Shown: in pieces, positions 14,801 to 26,824 of the stretch | Layout: every line of letters begins with the position of its first letter | How positions within the stretch are numbered: the first letter of the stretch is position 1 | Assembly: GCA_037975125.1 (NCBI GenBank) | Contig: CM075857.1 | Location: 46,257,672-46,321,671 of the forward strand | Length of the DNA: 64,000 nt | DNA from: Latrodectus hesperus | Taxonomy: Eukaryota > Arthropoda > Arachnida > Araneae > Theridiidae | Direction: 5' to 3' | Notes under the pieces: model-generated | Seen by the model: the letters and a program-made list of their open reading frames with translations, nothing else | The model's database searches: none | Told to the model about the DNA's origin: nothing | Made by a program: the position numbers and the translations under genes

Positions 14801-17800
14801 TACAGGAGAATGTTATGGTAAGCATTAAATAACATTTTTAATCAGCACTGTGTTTGTTTCTTAATCAATGACTTTTTAATCGTACTTAAAGTTTAACAAC
14901 GATATTATTCAAATACTTAGTTAATAATTGTTTTAATTTTTTAAAGTTTTAATTATTAGTAAAAATATATTACTATTTATTTAATTTTAAATATGTAATT
15001 TAAAGTAAAAAATTATTATTAAACATGGTACAAAATAATATTTATTTGTGTAATTTAAATAATCATCCTTTTATTCATATTTTTAATTAATCAAACTATG
15101 TATATTGATGAAATTCATAAATTTCCTTTTAATTTCAGATGTGTGTACACGGGGTCAACCTTGTGGAATAAATGCTATATGTAGAGGAGAAAATCATAGA
15201 GCAACATGCACTTGTCCACCACGATATAGAGGAAACCCTCAAGTTAATTGTTTTTATGGTACATAAAAATTTACTTACTTTCAAATGATATTTTTATATC
15301 TTAATATTTTTTGTACATTGAAACTAAATTTAAAATGTTTCTATTTTATTCTTATTATAATTTTAAAAATTCCTTTATCAATCACAAAAGGTTTCTTATT
15401 TGTCAATATATGAGACTAAATAATAAAATTATTTAATGAATACTAAAAAGATTCAAATTACTTAGGATATTAAACTCAAAATGTACCGAATGTATCATTG
15501 ATTTTGTTAATATGAATTTTTTTGTCCCATTTAATATTTTTTAACATATATGAGCGTGCATATGGTAATTAAATAGTTGCTATATGTATGTATTACTAGA
15601 TTTTCTTTAATTTGTAAGTTGTTTATAAAATTTTGGGGAATTTTCAAATATAAATCTACATTTATATGTTATTTAAATAAATATATTGGCTCATTAAGAA
15701 CAGTTATATATTTTTAGTAAACTTGATTTTAGAAACGATATTTAATTAAAATATCAAGAATTATTAATAACATGTATTTTACTTTCCAGTGCAAGAATGT
15801 GGTATTGATTACACATGTCCTGGAAATTTGATATGTTTGAATAGTAAAGAATGTGGATGTCCACCTAATTATGATAGGACAGGAGATTATTGCTTAAGTA
15901 AGTACTAATATTTAAGTTTATTCACATAATTTTAGAAAGTAAAAATATACCAGTTACATGGTAAAAAAATTAATATTGAATTTAATTTTGTGTAGGAACT
16001 AGTAGAAATTGTACTACTACAAATCCATGTCCAACAAATGAAGAATGCTTATACACTGGTGTGCAAGATGGTTTTTGTGTATGTCCTAGAGGCTTTGAGT
16101 TAATGGCAAATGGATTTTGTCGAGGTAAATAAGCTGTAAACTTTATTAAATATAATTATAAATTAAATTAAATTATGTATATATATATATTTCTTTGGAT
16201 TAAATATTTAGTTTTAGCTCTTATAGATAAATATTGCTTATTTCTTTTGATGACTGAAGACTTTTTTCCATTTCTTGCCCTTTTTTATGTTCTATTACTT
16301 CAAAATCATTATGCTAGGTAAAATTTTAAATAATCATGTCTTTTTTAGTAATAAATTTTATAAAATGGGAAATAAAATTAGCATAATATCTCTTATGCTC
16401 TTTCAAAAACATCTTTCTGTTTATATGCATATTGAATATTCTGAAAATAAAGCAGAGCACAATAAAAGTTACTCTGTTAATTTTTTTTAAATATTTGAAT
16501 TGATAGGTAGTTTCTATTGAAAATGGTGAATATCTAACACCTTTAACTCTGGAATGTAAAAAAAGGATTGGAAGAAGACATAAATGTCATAATATTTTAT
16601 AAATTTAAAATCGTTATTTATAAATATTATATATATGCTTATTTTTTATTTGGTCTTGTTTACAATCTTAAATTTATTTATTACCAACATTTTAGATATT
16701 GATGAATGCCTTCAAAACCCTTGTGCTAGAAATGCAGTGTGTACTAATTTCCATGGAGGTTATCGATGTGATTGTAAACCAGATACAATAGGTGATCCTG
16801 TTATCAGAGGATGTGAGTAAAATGTTTTATTTCAATCTTTAAAGGAAACGAAATGCTTTAAAAATTGCATATTAAATTATAAATATTAATGTTTACTTAA
16901 AAGAAAATTTTTAATTAAAGTGCAATTTTTTCCCCTTTTAATTATTAACAATAAACACATTTCTTTATATTACCTATTTTAAAAAATTTTCTAAAATGAA
17001 TGATAATAAATATTAGTTTTTGCTTGTAAGACTTATGAAATTCAGGAGTCTCTTTCCTTAAATTAAGAAAATATAATAAATTTGTTTTTAATTTAATTAG
17101 TAGAGTTATGAAACATTCTTCGTTTATTTTACAGGTGAACCTATTGGTGAAGGTTGCAAATCTTCTAACGATTGTCCATCAGACAAAGAATGTGATTTGA
17201 ATACTGGTCAGTGTATCAGTCCTTGTTATATATGTGGTGAAAAGGCAGTTTGTACTGCTAGGGACCATGAAGCTATATGCAGTTGTCCACCTTTGTATGT
17301 TGGAGATCCATATGATCATAGTAGAGGATGTTATGAAATAGGTTTGTATTATTTTACATTTTTGCATCATCTTTTTAACTTTCCTAATAGATGTAAAAAA
17401 ATAATTTATTCATAATACTTTTAATTTTTAGGTGACGAATTGCCACGAACTGTTCCACCACTTACTGAATTATCTGGTAAGATTTTAGTTTTTATAAACA
17501 TTTTTATTTTAAATATTTCATACTTGAAAAATAATATAAATAAATATATTCCATTGTACTGTATTATTAATATCATTATGTATATTTTTCTTAAAAATGA
17601 TTTATTTTATAAATTATAGTTTTTTGAATAAAAAAGTAAATTAAGAAATTAGCAGTATTGTATACATATTATTATGACTTCTGTATTAATTTTTATCTAT
17701 GCAATAAGTGCTCATTTTATCTAAACTTAATTTTTGAGCTTAAAATCTTCTTGAAGATACGAAAATTATATTTCATGTGGGAAATGACTCGTTTTCAATT

Positions 17801-20376
17801 TAAAATAATAAATACTCAATTTATTTTGTTATTTCAGTTGTGTGCTTAGCGGATGGAATTCAAGTGTCGGTTGATTTAGAACCATTTGATGGGGTCTTGT
17901 ATGTTAAAGGACATAGTCAAGACCACGAATGTAGACGTGTTGTGAGAAACCGAGAGAGAGATATTGTAGATTTCAAAGTTTTATTCAATACATGTGGTTT
18001 GATACATACAAATGTAAGGAATCAGTTTTTAAAATTAAAATTTCTCATTTGAAATTTTTGTATTTTTAATTATTGAAAAAAAAGTGATACTTTCAAAAAA
18101 ATGAATATCATATATTTTTTGATATATTACTTTTAAATAGGAAAATTGAATGAAATTAACTACATATTTTTCTTATAAGTTAATTTTTTTAAATATGACT
18201 TTTCATTCATGTACTTTATTAATTTAAACTTTTTATTGATTTGTATAGCATTTAATTTTAATATTGAGCTGTAATTTAAATTAATTACTTTACTTTAACG
18301 TTCTTTAATTTTGAAATGCATTATTTTTGTGCATAATCTTAATATTACTGTCATGATAAGCGTACATTTATTTAGAAATGCTATAATTTTATGTCCTTTC
18401 CAGGGTGATGCTTCTTTTATCTTGGTTATACAGAAACATCCAAAGCTTATGACATATCGAGCTAAAGCTTACCACATAAAATGCGTATACAATACTGGTG
18501 AAAAAACAATAACTTTAGGATTTAATGTCAGGTATTTATTATTTTATTTATGAACAAATTTTGTATTCACATAAAGCAATAATTCTGTCATTATAAAACT
18601 GAATGAAACATGTGTAACTAGATATTAGCAATTTAAATAGATTTAATATTTGTTAACAAGTCAAAAAAATTTTGGAATTTTTTTTAAAGTATTTGATAAA
18701 TTTTGGTATCATTTTAAGTATGTAATTTATAAAGAGCAATTCAGAAAAGCTAAATTTGAGCAAATATTAACGTAAAGGTTCGAAAACATTTTCAGCCTCT
18801 TATTTATTTTGAAATTATGGAATCGATATTATGAAGTTTTAATGTGAATTATTTTACTTTCTAACTAATCTAACAATCTCTAAATTGCTTCTTTTATATA
18901 ATTTCTGACAGAAAAAAACTTCTAAGTTTCCCATGTTGTAAAAATAAAATTTTAACTTGTAGTATATTTTTAAAAGTATTAATCCAATCTTTTTTACAAA
19001 ATATTTATTTGTATATTGATTTTTAATTAAAGTAAATTTCTAATTAAATTCTCAAGTATCAAATTATTTTAAAATATACTTTAAATAACACCTTTTTATT
19101 TTTTAGCATGATAACAACTTCTGGTACCATTGCCAATACTGGACCACCACCAACATGTATAATGACTATTTCTAATGCTGATGGCAGAGAAGTAAACAGT
19201 GCTGAAATTGGTGATGATTTGTTGTTAAGAGTTGATGTTCAACCTGACTGTAAGTTCAAATTTTATGTAATATAATTTCATATTGCTTTAAAATATTGCA
19301 AGCGTAATAAAAAATAGTTCATTTCCAATCTATGTTATTTGATAAATGTACATACTCAGAATGATTTCTGAATATTAATAATTTGCCATTTTTTAGTTAT
19401 TTATGGTGGCTTTGCAAGAAGTTGTGTGGCAAAAACAATAGAAGACAATGAAGAGATACAATATGAAGTGACGGATTCAAATGGATGTGCTACAGATCCT
19501 AGCATATTTGGCAACTGGCAACTAGATCCAGATAGAAAGATCTTAGTTGCTCGATTCAATGCTTTCAAGTTCCCAACAAGCAACAATTTGAGGTTCCAAT
19601 GCAATATTAGAGTGTGCTTCGGTTCCTGCCCTCCAGTATGTCAATTTTTAAAATCAAATGTTGTTTTATCGATTTGTCTAAAAATTTAATCACTAATTGC
19701 ATATTATTTAAGATAAGTGTCTCAATGGTACAATTAGATTCAGTATACTTTTATAAATTTCAGTTGTATGCAACTTGACAATATTATAAATAGTGTCTAC
19801 ATTATAATTACATTCATAAAATAAAAATCACATTTTAACAGGTAAACTGTGATGGTATTGATGCATTTGGAAGAAAGAAACGTCAAGCACCTGATCGTAA
19901 TAGTTTAGCTCTAGAGGGATTCCAAGAAGGTGCACTTAGAGAAGAAATTATGGTGCAGTCCAATGCTATACTAACATTTGAGAAGAAAGATAAACAAGTT
20001 GCTCTTCCCACAGAAGGTATGTTCTTAGATTTAATATTAAAAATGAATGTCTGACTTTTCATTTCAAACATTTTAAGAATGTAATTCATTTTTTTAATTT
20101 ATTCTCATCATTTTTATAGGGCCTTCTATTGAAGAAATAGACAAGGTTTGCTTGCCAAAGTTAGGACTAATAATTTCACTGATTATAACAACTTTACTGG
20201 CATTAGTTGCTGTAGCAGTTGCCATTTCTTGTTGGCTAATGGCATACAGAAGGCGGCCAAAGGCTGCAGGACCTTTGCCTCATCCACCTGACTTTCCAAA
20301 TCCACTTTATACTACACCAGAACCAGTAGCTGAACCTTCACCGGATTATTATCCTTCATCACACAATAGTCTTTAA
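1..20376 (+). CDS. dpy: dumpy-like giant ZP-domain matrix protein, C-terminal part
   Basis: Partial gene entering from the left edge (open from base 3) and ending at the TAA at 20374-20376. I placed 41 exons by eye, all with GT-AG borders. Their summed length (6,989 nt) keeps one open frame of 2,328 residues plus stop. Exons 1-35 are almost all phase 1 at both ends, so modules can be duplicated or lost without breaking frame. Domain order is a four-cysteine/EGF module array, a super-repeat with four calcium-binding EGF modules, a short linker, a ZP domain, a basic cleavage site, a membrane span and a 44-residue tail. In insects, Dumpy is a huge apical extracellular matrix protein that anchors epidermis, trachea and tendon cells to cuticle. 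This order, with very close resemblance in the ZP domain and tail, supports orthology. The N-terminal part lies outside the window. Confidence 0.93.
2084..2142. repeat. (TA)n microsatellite, about 29 units
   Basis: Uninterrupted TA dinucleotide repeat in an intron of the dumpy-like gene, ending about 40 bases before the exon-5 acceptor. It is likely length-polymorphic and close enough to the branch-point region to affect it. Confidence 0.95.
7085..8446 (+). other. dpy: 1,362-nt intron-free multi-module exon (exon 16) of the dumpy-like gene
   Basis: This exon encodes 454 codons with six short four-cysteine modules and five long four-cysteine-plus-EGF modules in strict alternation. Everywhere else in the array the same unit is usually split by an intron between the 69-nt and 183-nt parts. 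The exon begins after an acceptor at 7081-7084 and ends at a GTAAG donor at 8447, phase 1 at both ends. The third and fifth short modules both begin ECTIDR and several long modules share GCR.D and CINR/CQNPC-type stretches, which suggests local duplication. Lack of introns across about 5.4 units implies intron loss here, or duplication of an already intronless unit. Confidence 0.9.
10002..17341 (+). other. dpy: Five-exon super-repeat with calcium-binding EGF modules in the dumpy-like gene
   Basis: Exons 19-34: 10002-10124, 10453-10536, 10985-11104, 11195-11302, 11624-11758; 12262-12384, 13072-13155, 13245-13364, 13466-13576, 13860-13988; 14605-14817, 15139-15258, 15790-15897, 15996-16124; 16696-16812, 17135-17341. 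Each block has five parts: a calcium-binding EGF module starting DINEC or DIDEC; a four-cysteine module ending in an ECY- or QC-type cysteine; an EGF module; a compact 36-residue cysteine module with CGCP; and a module of the form NC-T-NPCP ending in a C.CP.GF segment. Exon sizes 123/84/120/108-111/129-135 recur in blocks one and two. In block three the first two parts are fused (213 nt). Block four keeps only the first three parts, the second and third fused (207 nt). Confidence 0.88.
11789..11835. repeat. (AT)n microsatellite in intron
   Basis: AT dinucleotide tract broken once by an ATAC step, starting about 30 bases after the exon-23 donor of the dumpy-like gene. Nothing else recognisable surrounds it. 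Confidence 0.9.
17432..19880 (+). other. dpy: Linker and ZP domain of the dumpy-like protein
   Basis: Exon 35 (17432-17476) is a short linker with threonine and proline and no cysteine. The ZP domain is spread over exons 17838-18013, 18404-18531, 19107-19249, 19397-19635 and the start of 19842-20016. It opens with VCLADG and contains GVLYVKGHS, ECRRVV, TCGLIH, ILVIQKHPK, YHIKCVY and FQCNIRVCFG, with eleven cysteines by my count. ZP domains polymerise into extracellular filaments. Introns within the domain are not phase-symmetric (0, 2, 1, 0), unlike those in the module array, as expected for a single domain that is not shuffled. This is the most strongly conserved part of Dumpy, and its similarity to the insect protein is the main support for the gene name. 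Confidence 0.93.
19842..20376 (+). other. dpy: Cleavage site, membrane span and cytoplasmic tail of the dumpy-like protein
   Basis: Exon 40 (19842-20016) contains GRKKRQ at about 19875-19895, a consensus RX(K/R)R furin-type site just after the last ZP cysteine. In ZP proteins such a site separates the ectodomain from the membrane anchor. Exon 41 (20120-20376) encodes a hydrophobic run starting LGLIISLIITTLLAL, followed by CWLMAYRRRPK. The basic residues mark the cytoplasmic face. The tail of about 44 residues is proline-rich (PLPHPPDFPNP, TTPEP, EPSPDYY). The topology is therefore type I. The function of the tail is unknown to me. Its close match to insect Dumpy suggests constraint. Confidence 0.9.
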
Positions 20377-21850
20377 AGGACAATATTGCTAATTTACTGG
20401 TCTCAACCTTACCTTCTTTGAAACAAACCAAATTCAGAAAGGTGTAAAATAATTTAAGTGATTGTGATGTAAAATATTTATCTTCAACCGGTATATTTTC
20501 TTAAAATAATGTCAAAAGATATGAAAAATTATGTGGATGAAGTGTTTCTGTGACAACCTATAGCTCTAAGATCAAAAAATAATCCACTCTCATGTTTAAG
20601 TTCCTTTTTCAATTTAGAGTGGGAGACTATTTACTGATTGTCCACTGCCAGAGGAACAGTCTCTGCATTTACAGAAATAGCTCGCTTTCCTGTAGGTTTT
20701 GATGTTCTACAAGGAAAATTCTTTTTTCACTCGACTAGCTGGTATAGTGTTCATGTGCCAAACTGTTTACCTAAATCATCTGTCCGAGACAGAGATGGGA
20801 AACGGCAAGGAGTTTGTGTTCTTTTTTTCTTCCCCCTTTTTTGAACACTGAGTTCTTAAAATGAAAAAAAACCTGCAAGTGAGGAAACTGAGCTATTGCT
20901 GCCAAGATGGGCTTTGTATATTCTTATTTTTGGAAGAGGGAAATAATGTAGCCAGGTTGTGTGGTGCTTGGGAAATCTGTTGTGATTTAACTTCAAATGT
21001 GGTTTGGGAGTATATGAGGCTATCGAAACACTTTAAAACTTGTTAAATTACATCTGCAAAACCACCTATATGCTGCTTTTCCAAAATTTTTCCAATAGAA
21101 AATTAAAAATATTATTATAATGTGCCAGTTCACATTAATGTTTAATATTTTCCAAAGCATATGGTATAATTTGCAGATGTAATATTCTTATTTATTTGTG
21201 TTTTTATTTTTTTATTTATTAAATTTTAAAGTGTTTCAAAAGTATAAATGTTTTTAACTTACTAAATATTAAGTTTATTTAAATTTAAGAATGCAAATAA
21301 TTAGGTAATAAAGAATATTGAGTTAGTTTATTGTTAAAACTTTAAAGAATATTTACACTTTTCTGAAATTACTGCCAAACCACATTTGATCCTTAATTTT
21401 AAATGTTTTCTTGTTCTTTATTTATAATTCTTTGCTTATAACATGCTTTTGCATTTGTATATTTTCAGTTTAGTGTTTATAACGTTGTTAATGTCTTATG
21501 GTTGTTGTCAGGCAGCTATTTATGTTAATCAGTCTTATTTCAAGACTATTTCTAGCTCACACTGCCTCCGAGGTTTTGTAACATCCCTAAACTTTTTTGT
21601 AACTTGTTTTCCATTAAAGGCAGCTAATTGGGGTCGTTTACAAAAACCTTGTCTTAAAAATTATATTTCTTAACTTATCTGTTTTTAACTGTGCACTTTT
21701 ATTTAAGAATCAACAACAAATGAGTTAAGAAACTGTTTTTATGTGAGCTTTAAAACGAATTTCCGGTGCATTTAACAGTGATAATTGATTGTTCATAAAA
21801 AATGTATAGTTTTGCTACTACCATCATTCAAATAAAATGTTTTTTCTTAA
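20377..21850 (+). other. dpy: Probable 3' UTR of the dumpy-like gene
   Basis: No reading frame with codon-like character follows the stop codon. The first 650 bases are less AT-rich than the introns, as is common for exonic UTR. AATAAA signals occur at 21307-21312 and 21831-21836. The second is followed by a T-rich and GT-containing stretch and is the more likely poly(A) site. The transcript end is inferred, not shown. Short open frames at 20638, 20861 and 21443 look like chance. Confidence 0.5.
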
Positions 21851-24800
21851 TTGTGTGTTCACTGTTTATTTAACTGCTTACATTTGTAGATGACTAAGAA
21901 AAAGTGTCCATATATATGTTACCAAATTCATATTTGTTTTGAATAAAAAAACAGTTTCAATGGGGAAATATTATCACTATGCATTTCAGACAGAAATATA
22001 AATTGCAGCAGAACATAAGCATTTAAATAGTGATTTTTTTTTTACATATTACCTCTTCAAATTGGACATGTCTCCATTTGAAAATCAATTTCTCATTTGT
22101 CGTATAGAAATACAGAGACTTTAATTTGAAATTTCAAGCTTGTTGAATTTAATATACTTTAATTTGAATCATATATATGTTCTATTATGATATAAACAGG
22201 AAATAGTTCGTTCATTTTTTAAATGAATACAAATTTATAATATTTTTAAAGCAAACTCCAAATTGATGTGTGTGTGTGTGTGTGTGTGTGCAAAATAAAA
22301 TATTTAAGCAAAATTTATAATAATAAAATACAAAATTTATTGTGAATGTATTGCAAAAAATATTATATGTATTCATCTATATATCTTAAATTTATATAAA
22401 TTTGAAGAATTAAATATCATACTGGCTAATAATGTAATGCAATTGAAAGACCAAAGTTCTTTATAAAAGTGGTGCTGTGGATCCAAAAAATTCCTTGTTC
22501 AGGCCACCCTGATATGCGGTAAGAACAACTAAATTTCTAAAATCATATATACCCCTATAAAAGCATTTTTAATACATGATTATTAAATGTTAAAATAATT
22601 TTAACGATGTTTAAAAACTGGTAAACTTCTCTATTGACATTAGCTAATTTCAGGAAACATATTATGTACATCATTTTTTCAGTTTAAATTTAATTTCAAA
22701 ATAACAAAAAATGTATTGAAAAAAGTTACAAATCGTTAAAAAAAATAAATTATTTTAAAATTTTAATTGAAGAAACTTCTCATAAATCGCAAAAAATTCT
22801 GATTTATTTTAATTGCGTTTAAAAGCATTCCAAGATGAAATATAAAATCCTAATGAATGTTAACTGTTATTTTTACTTTTTTAATGTTTAAATGATCATG
22901 AACTAATACTAGTTTATTCAAACAGTAAATCAAACTTTTTAATATTAAAATTAGTAATTTTATTAGCAAAAATTATGAATTTGTGAAACGTATTACATAT
23001 TTCGAAAATAAATTTATATTAATGATTTCATTTCAAATATTTGCTAAAATTCACAGTGAAATTATCAAAAATCCATGTATATATCTATGATTATATTTTA
23101 TAATCATAAAATAATTATTTGAATGCCTATAATAAAAAAAATCGATTTACAAAAGTTTAAAAATTTAGTAAAAATAAGTCCTTGCTAAATATGCATGTAG
23201 AACACCGAAAAAAAAGAGACCATAAAAGTGCATTTATAAAAAATAAATTTTTCCAGCAAAATCTGTTTTATCATAATTAATGTTTCTCCATTTTTCTTTG
23301 TAATCCACACAATTATTTTATCTGCCTCTTCTATTGCTTTAACAGTATTGTGAAATTTAATACACTTGAAAAAAAAATTCTCATGTTGTCACATTATTGT
23401 AAAATGCTTTAAATGTTAATTTATTGTGAAATGTTTTAAATGTCAAGTTATTTAGGAACGCTTTTTAATTGTTACACTTTTGTGGAACTTGTAAGGCAGT
23501 AGAATTTCTCTCACAACGAGTCATGTTTCTATTCGGCTGACACAGCCAAAATTTTGCATATCACTCGCTGGAATTATGTATTTATAGCCACTATATTATT
23601 TGATGTAAAATTAAAAAGAGAAAAATATAAATAAATATTTAAAAAGCATAATGTATGTTAAAAGTTTTTATCGATTATGTATACTGGTAGCTTCGCGTTT
23701 CGTTATTAATGGAGCAAAGTAACTTTGAGTAGGTCTTTTATTTTGTGCTTAATAATATTTTCCTAAGTAAATATCAATTGAAATAAAAGCATTTATTGTG
23801 CTTCATTTTATATTTTTTATCAATATTAATTGGACTAAGAAAATTTTAAATAAACTTTATGAAAAATTAAGAGAGTACTTAAATTTTAAAAATCATGAGC
23901 TTCATTAAAAAGGAAAACTACAATGCAAAAAAAAAAAATATTACAAAAATTTATATTTTTATTTAAACTTATTTAGCTAATTGAAGTGTGTAATTTGGTT
24001 CAAGCAGATTATATGTTGAAAAAATATTTTATATTTGTTTAGATTATTATTATTTTACAATATTAATAATATTATACAGTGAATTCACCTATTTAGTGGT
24101 GAATAGGATGAAATTCTATTGTACCCTTTTTTATGATTTTACTAAAAACTAATCGTGAAACAATATCCTTTCAATGTAATGAATTCAACTGATGACAATA
24201 TTCTAGTGTTAAATCATATATAATTATGAAATAAATTGAAATATAATTTTAAGATAACTTTCAAAGATACCAAGATATTAGGGGTCGCAGTAACGTAACT
24301 GGGAGAGGCGTTAATGTGTCCATAATCTCGTAGGTTCGTTTTTTGGTTTAGCAGAATGATTAGAGGAATATCCCCTATATGAACATAGAATCCTAGAATG
24401 GTATAGAAATATCCCCTAGAATTCAAGGTCTGCACTCTGAATTTTAATGTCTCAAACAAGTATCATACAAAAAAAACTAAAATAAAATTTAAAAAATGCT
24501 AGCCACACATAAATTAAAATTTTTTCGATTTTATAATTTTAAGATCAAATTTATATAATTATATTTGCTAAAAATACTTTTTTCAAATAGCGTGACTGAA
24601 TTTTGTTTCTTTGTTAGAAGCTCATTTATATAAATTTGCGATTTATAAATGTAAAAAAACTAAATTTGTGGTGAATCCCCGAGTTTTGAGCCATCGCGCC
24701 AACGAAATCCTTGTAAGAGAGATCAATAGTGAGGAGTATGCTGATAGTGTTCTTACTATTTACTGATATGAAAAGCACATTTAATTTTGTCCTAATTCAA

Positions 24801-25417
24801 TGAAATGAGTCAGCTACTCTGATTTAAGTAAAGCTAATTATTATGAAAGACATATTAGAATAAAAGAAAAACTATAGCTATTTTAAATCAAGAATAATAT
24901 TTTATTAAAAGATGTAATAAAGAAATTTGGTAATCATGGAAAATCTTTAGCAAATAAGATTTCTGTGCTTTGTTAAAATTTAAAAATAGCACATAACAAG
25001 GGGACAAAATATTTTAGGTGAGCTGACATAAATTATTTCATCTAAATAAGAATAATATACCAATGCAGCCAAATCGGGTAGTTTAAGATTCATTCTCTTC
25101 AATCTCAAGTAAAAACAATATGATTAGAAAATTTATTTATGCTACTTAATAAATTCTCCCTTTTATGATAACATAACATAATAAAAATTATAAACGGGAT
25201 TCAAAGGCATAAAGTAACTGTATTTTATCTTTAAACAAATTTGAAACTTGGAATTGATTATTCATTGCATTTTAATTTTGCTCATAATAAATATATATGT
25301 TTATTTATACAAAGCAATCTCATTTATGTATTAAAATTTGTAATGATGTTTTGTATTTAAAATGATGGGTAGAAAAACGTCTCAAATTATAGTAAAAAGG
25401 AAAAAATGTTGAATGCA
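21851..25417. other. Gene-free AT-rich intergenic stretch
   Basis: Both strands were read. No frame here shows family motifs, splice-bounded exons or unusual composition. A slightly GC-richer patch near 24280-24460 and another near 23510-23570 could be very old repeats, but I recognise neither. The minus-strand frame at 24214-24459 has no support. Confidence 0.6.
22267..22290. repeat. (TG)12 microsatellite
   Basis: Twelve uninterrupted TG units in gene-free DNA downstream of the dumpy-like gene. Confidence 0.95.
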
Positions 25418-25419
25418 TA

Positions 25420-26822
25420 CACTACTGGCCATTAAAATTGCTACACCAGGAAAGCGGCGCATCACACACGTGAAATTTGCATGACAGGTAGAACTTGCTG
25501 TGATATGCAAATGATTCGATTTTCAGCGCATTCATACAAAGCAGGCGACAGTGACATCTACAATGTGTATAAAACCAGAGATTTGACAGCAGTTTTCTCA
25601 TACTCAATTTCTGTTTCAACGTTGTTTTCGACAAAGAAAGTTGTTGTAATGCCTCGTGTAAGAAGAAGAAATGCCTATCAGCACGTGTCTGACTTTGATC
25701 GAGGAAGGACTATAGCCTACCGGGATTGCGGTTTATCGTACCGCAATATTGCTGCTCGCGTCGGTCGAGACCCCATGACTTTTAGCAGAATATGGAATCG
25801 ATGGGTTCAGGACAATCATACGGAATGTCATGCAGGATCTCAGCGACCTCCCATCACTAACAGCAGAGAAGACAGAGATCTTATCCGCATGGTCACAAAG
25901 GATCGTACAGCCAACTCACGATCCCTGAGTCGAGAAATGGAGTCATTTGCAAGGCAACAAGATTCTGCTCGAACAGTTCGACGACGTTTGCAGCAGCATG
26001 GATTGTTTGCACGGCGACCATGGCTTCGGGTACCATTGACGCTGCATCACAGACAGGAGTGCCTTCAATGGTGTGATCAGCGACGAACCTGGACGCGGGA
26101 ATGGCATCACGTCATCTTTACAGATGAATCTCGGTTCTGTATACAGGACCATGATGGCCGCATCCGTGTTTGGAGTCATCGTGAGAAACGCGCATTGCCA
26201 GCTTGCATAGGACATCGCCATACTGGCTCATCTGCTGGAGTGATGGTATGGGATGCCATTGAATACATGTCTCGATCACCTCTTGTTCACATTACCGGCA
26301 CTTTGAATAGCAACCGTTACATTTCCGATGTGTTAAGGTCCGTGGCTCTGCCCTATCTTCGAGGCCTCCCTAATGCTTTGTTTCAACAGGATAATGCACG
26401 ACCACATGTTTCCCGTACTGTTCTGAACTTCCTTGATACAGAACAGATTCGACTGTCACCCTGGCCAGCACGTTCTCCTGATCTGTCACCAATTGAGAAC
26501 GTGTAATCAATGTTTGCCGAGCGATTGGCACGCCATCACTCACCATCCACTACTGTCGATGAACTGTAGCATAGTGTTGAAGCTGCATGGACTGAGATCC
26601 CCATACATGTCATACAATCTCTGTTTGAGTCCATGCCTAGGCGGAAAATGCTGTTATTGCAGCCAGAGGTAGCTGCTCTGGGTACTGATTTCTCAAGATC
26701 TATAAAGCCTAATTTCTGTAAATCTAATCACTTGTACTTTCCACTATAATGTATGTGTCCAATAAATATCGTTCTGTTATTTGCATTCCTTCTTGGTGTA
26801 GCAGTTTTAATGGCCAGTAGTG
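25420..26822 (+). mobile_element. Tc1-family DNA transposon, nearly full length
   Basis: A 1,403-bp element bounded by inverted repeats. The left end begins CACTACTGGCCATTAAAA, and the right end is its inverse complement: 29 bp with one mismatch. TA dinucleotides at 25418-25419 and 26823-26824 are the target-site duplication typical of Tc1/mariner. The interior is much GC-richer than its surroundings, a sign of recent arrival. It encodes one transposase in the plus direction (separate entry), which is broken by two stop codons, so this copy is probably not autonomous but could still be mobilised. Confidence 0.95.
25649..26749 (+). pseudogene. Tc1 transposase, interrupted by two nonsense codons
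   Basis: The likely start is the ATG at 25649 (protein begins MPRVRRRNAY). An upstream in-frame ATG at 25481 would add 56 residues without resemblance to the family. The N-terminal half has a helix-turn-helix-like region (CGLSYRNIAARVG) and a basic linker. The catalytic residues are visible: D in FTDES, D in QQDNARPH, and E in SPIE 34 residues later, the DD34E signature of Tc1. The frame stops at TAA 26504-26506, just after the catalytic E. The same frame then continues recognisably, with a second stop TAG at 26567-26569, to a terminal TAA at 26747-26749. Both internal stops fall where the family normally has tryptophan. Tc1 transposases cut and paste at TA targets. Confidence 0.92.
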
Positions 26823-26824
26823 TA

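Noticed and set aside
21443..21673. 76-codon plus-strand frame after the dumpy-like gene
   Set aside because: It lies in the probable 3' UTR, has no family motif or splice context, and its composition fits chance.
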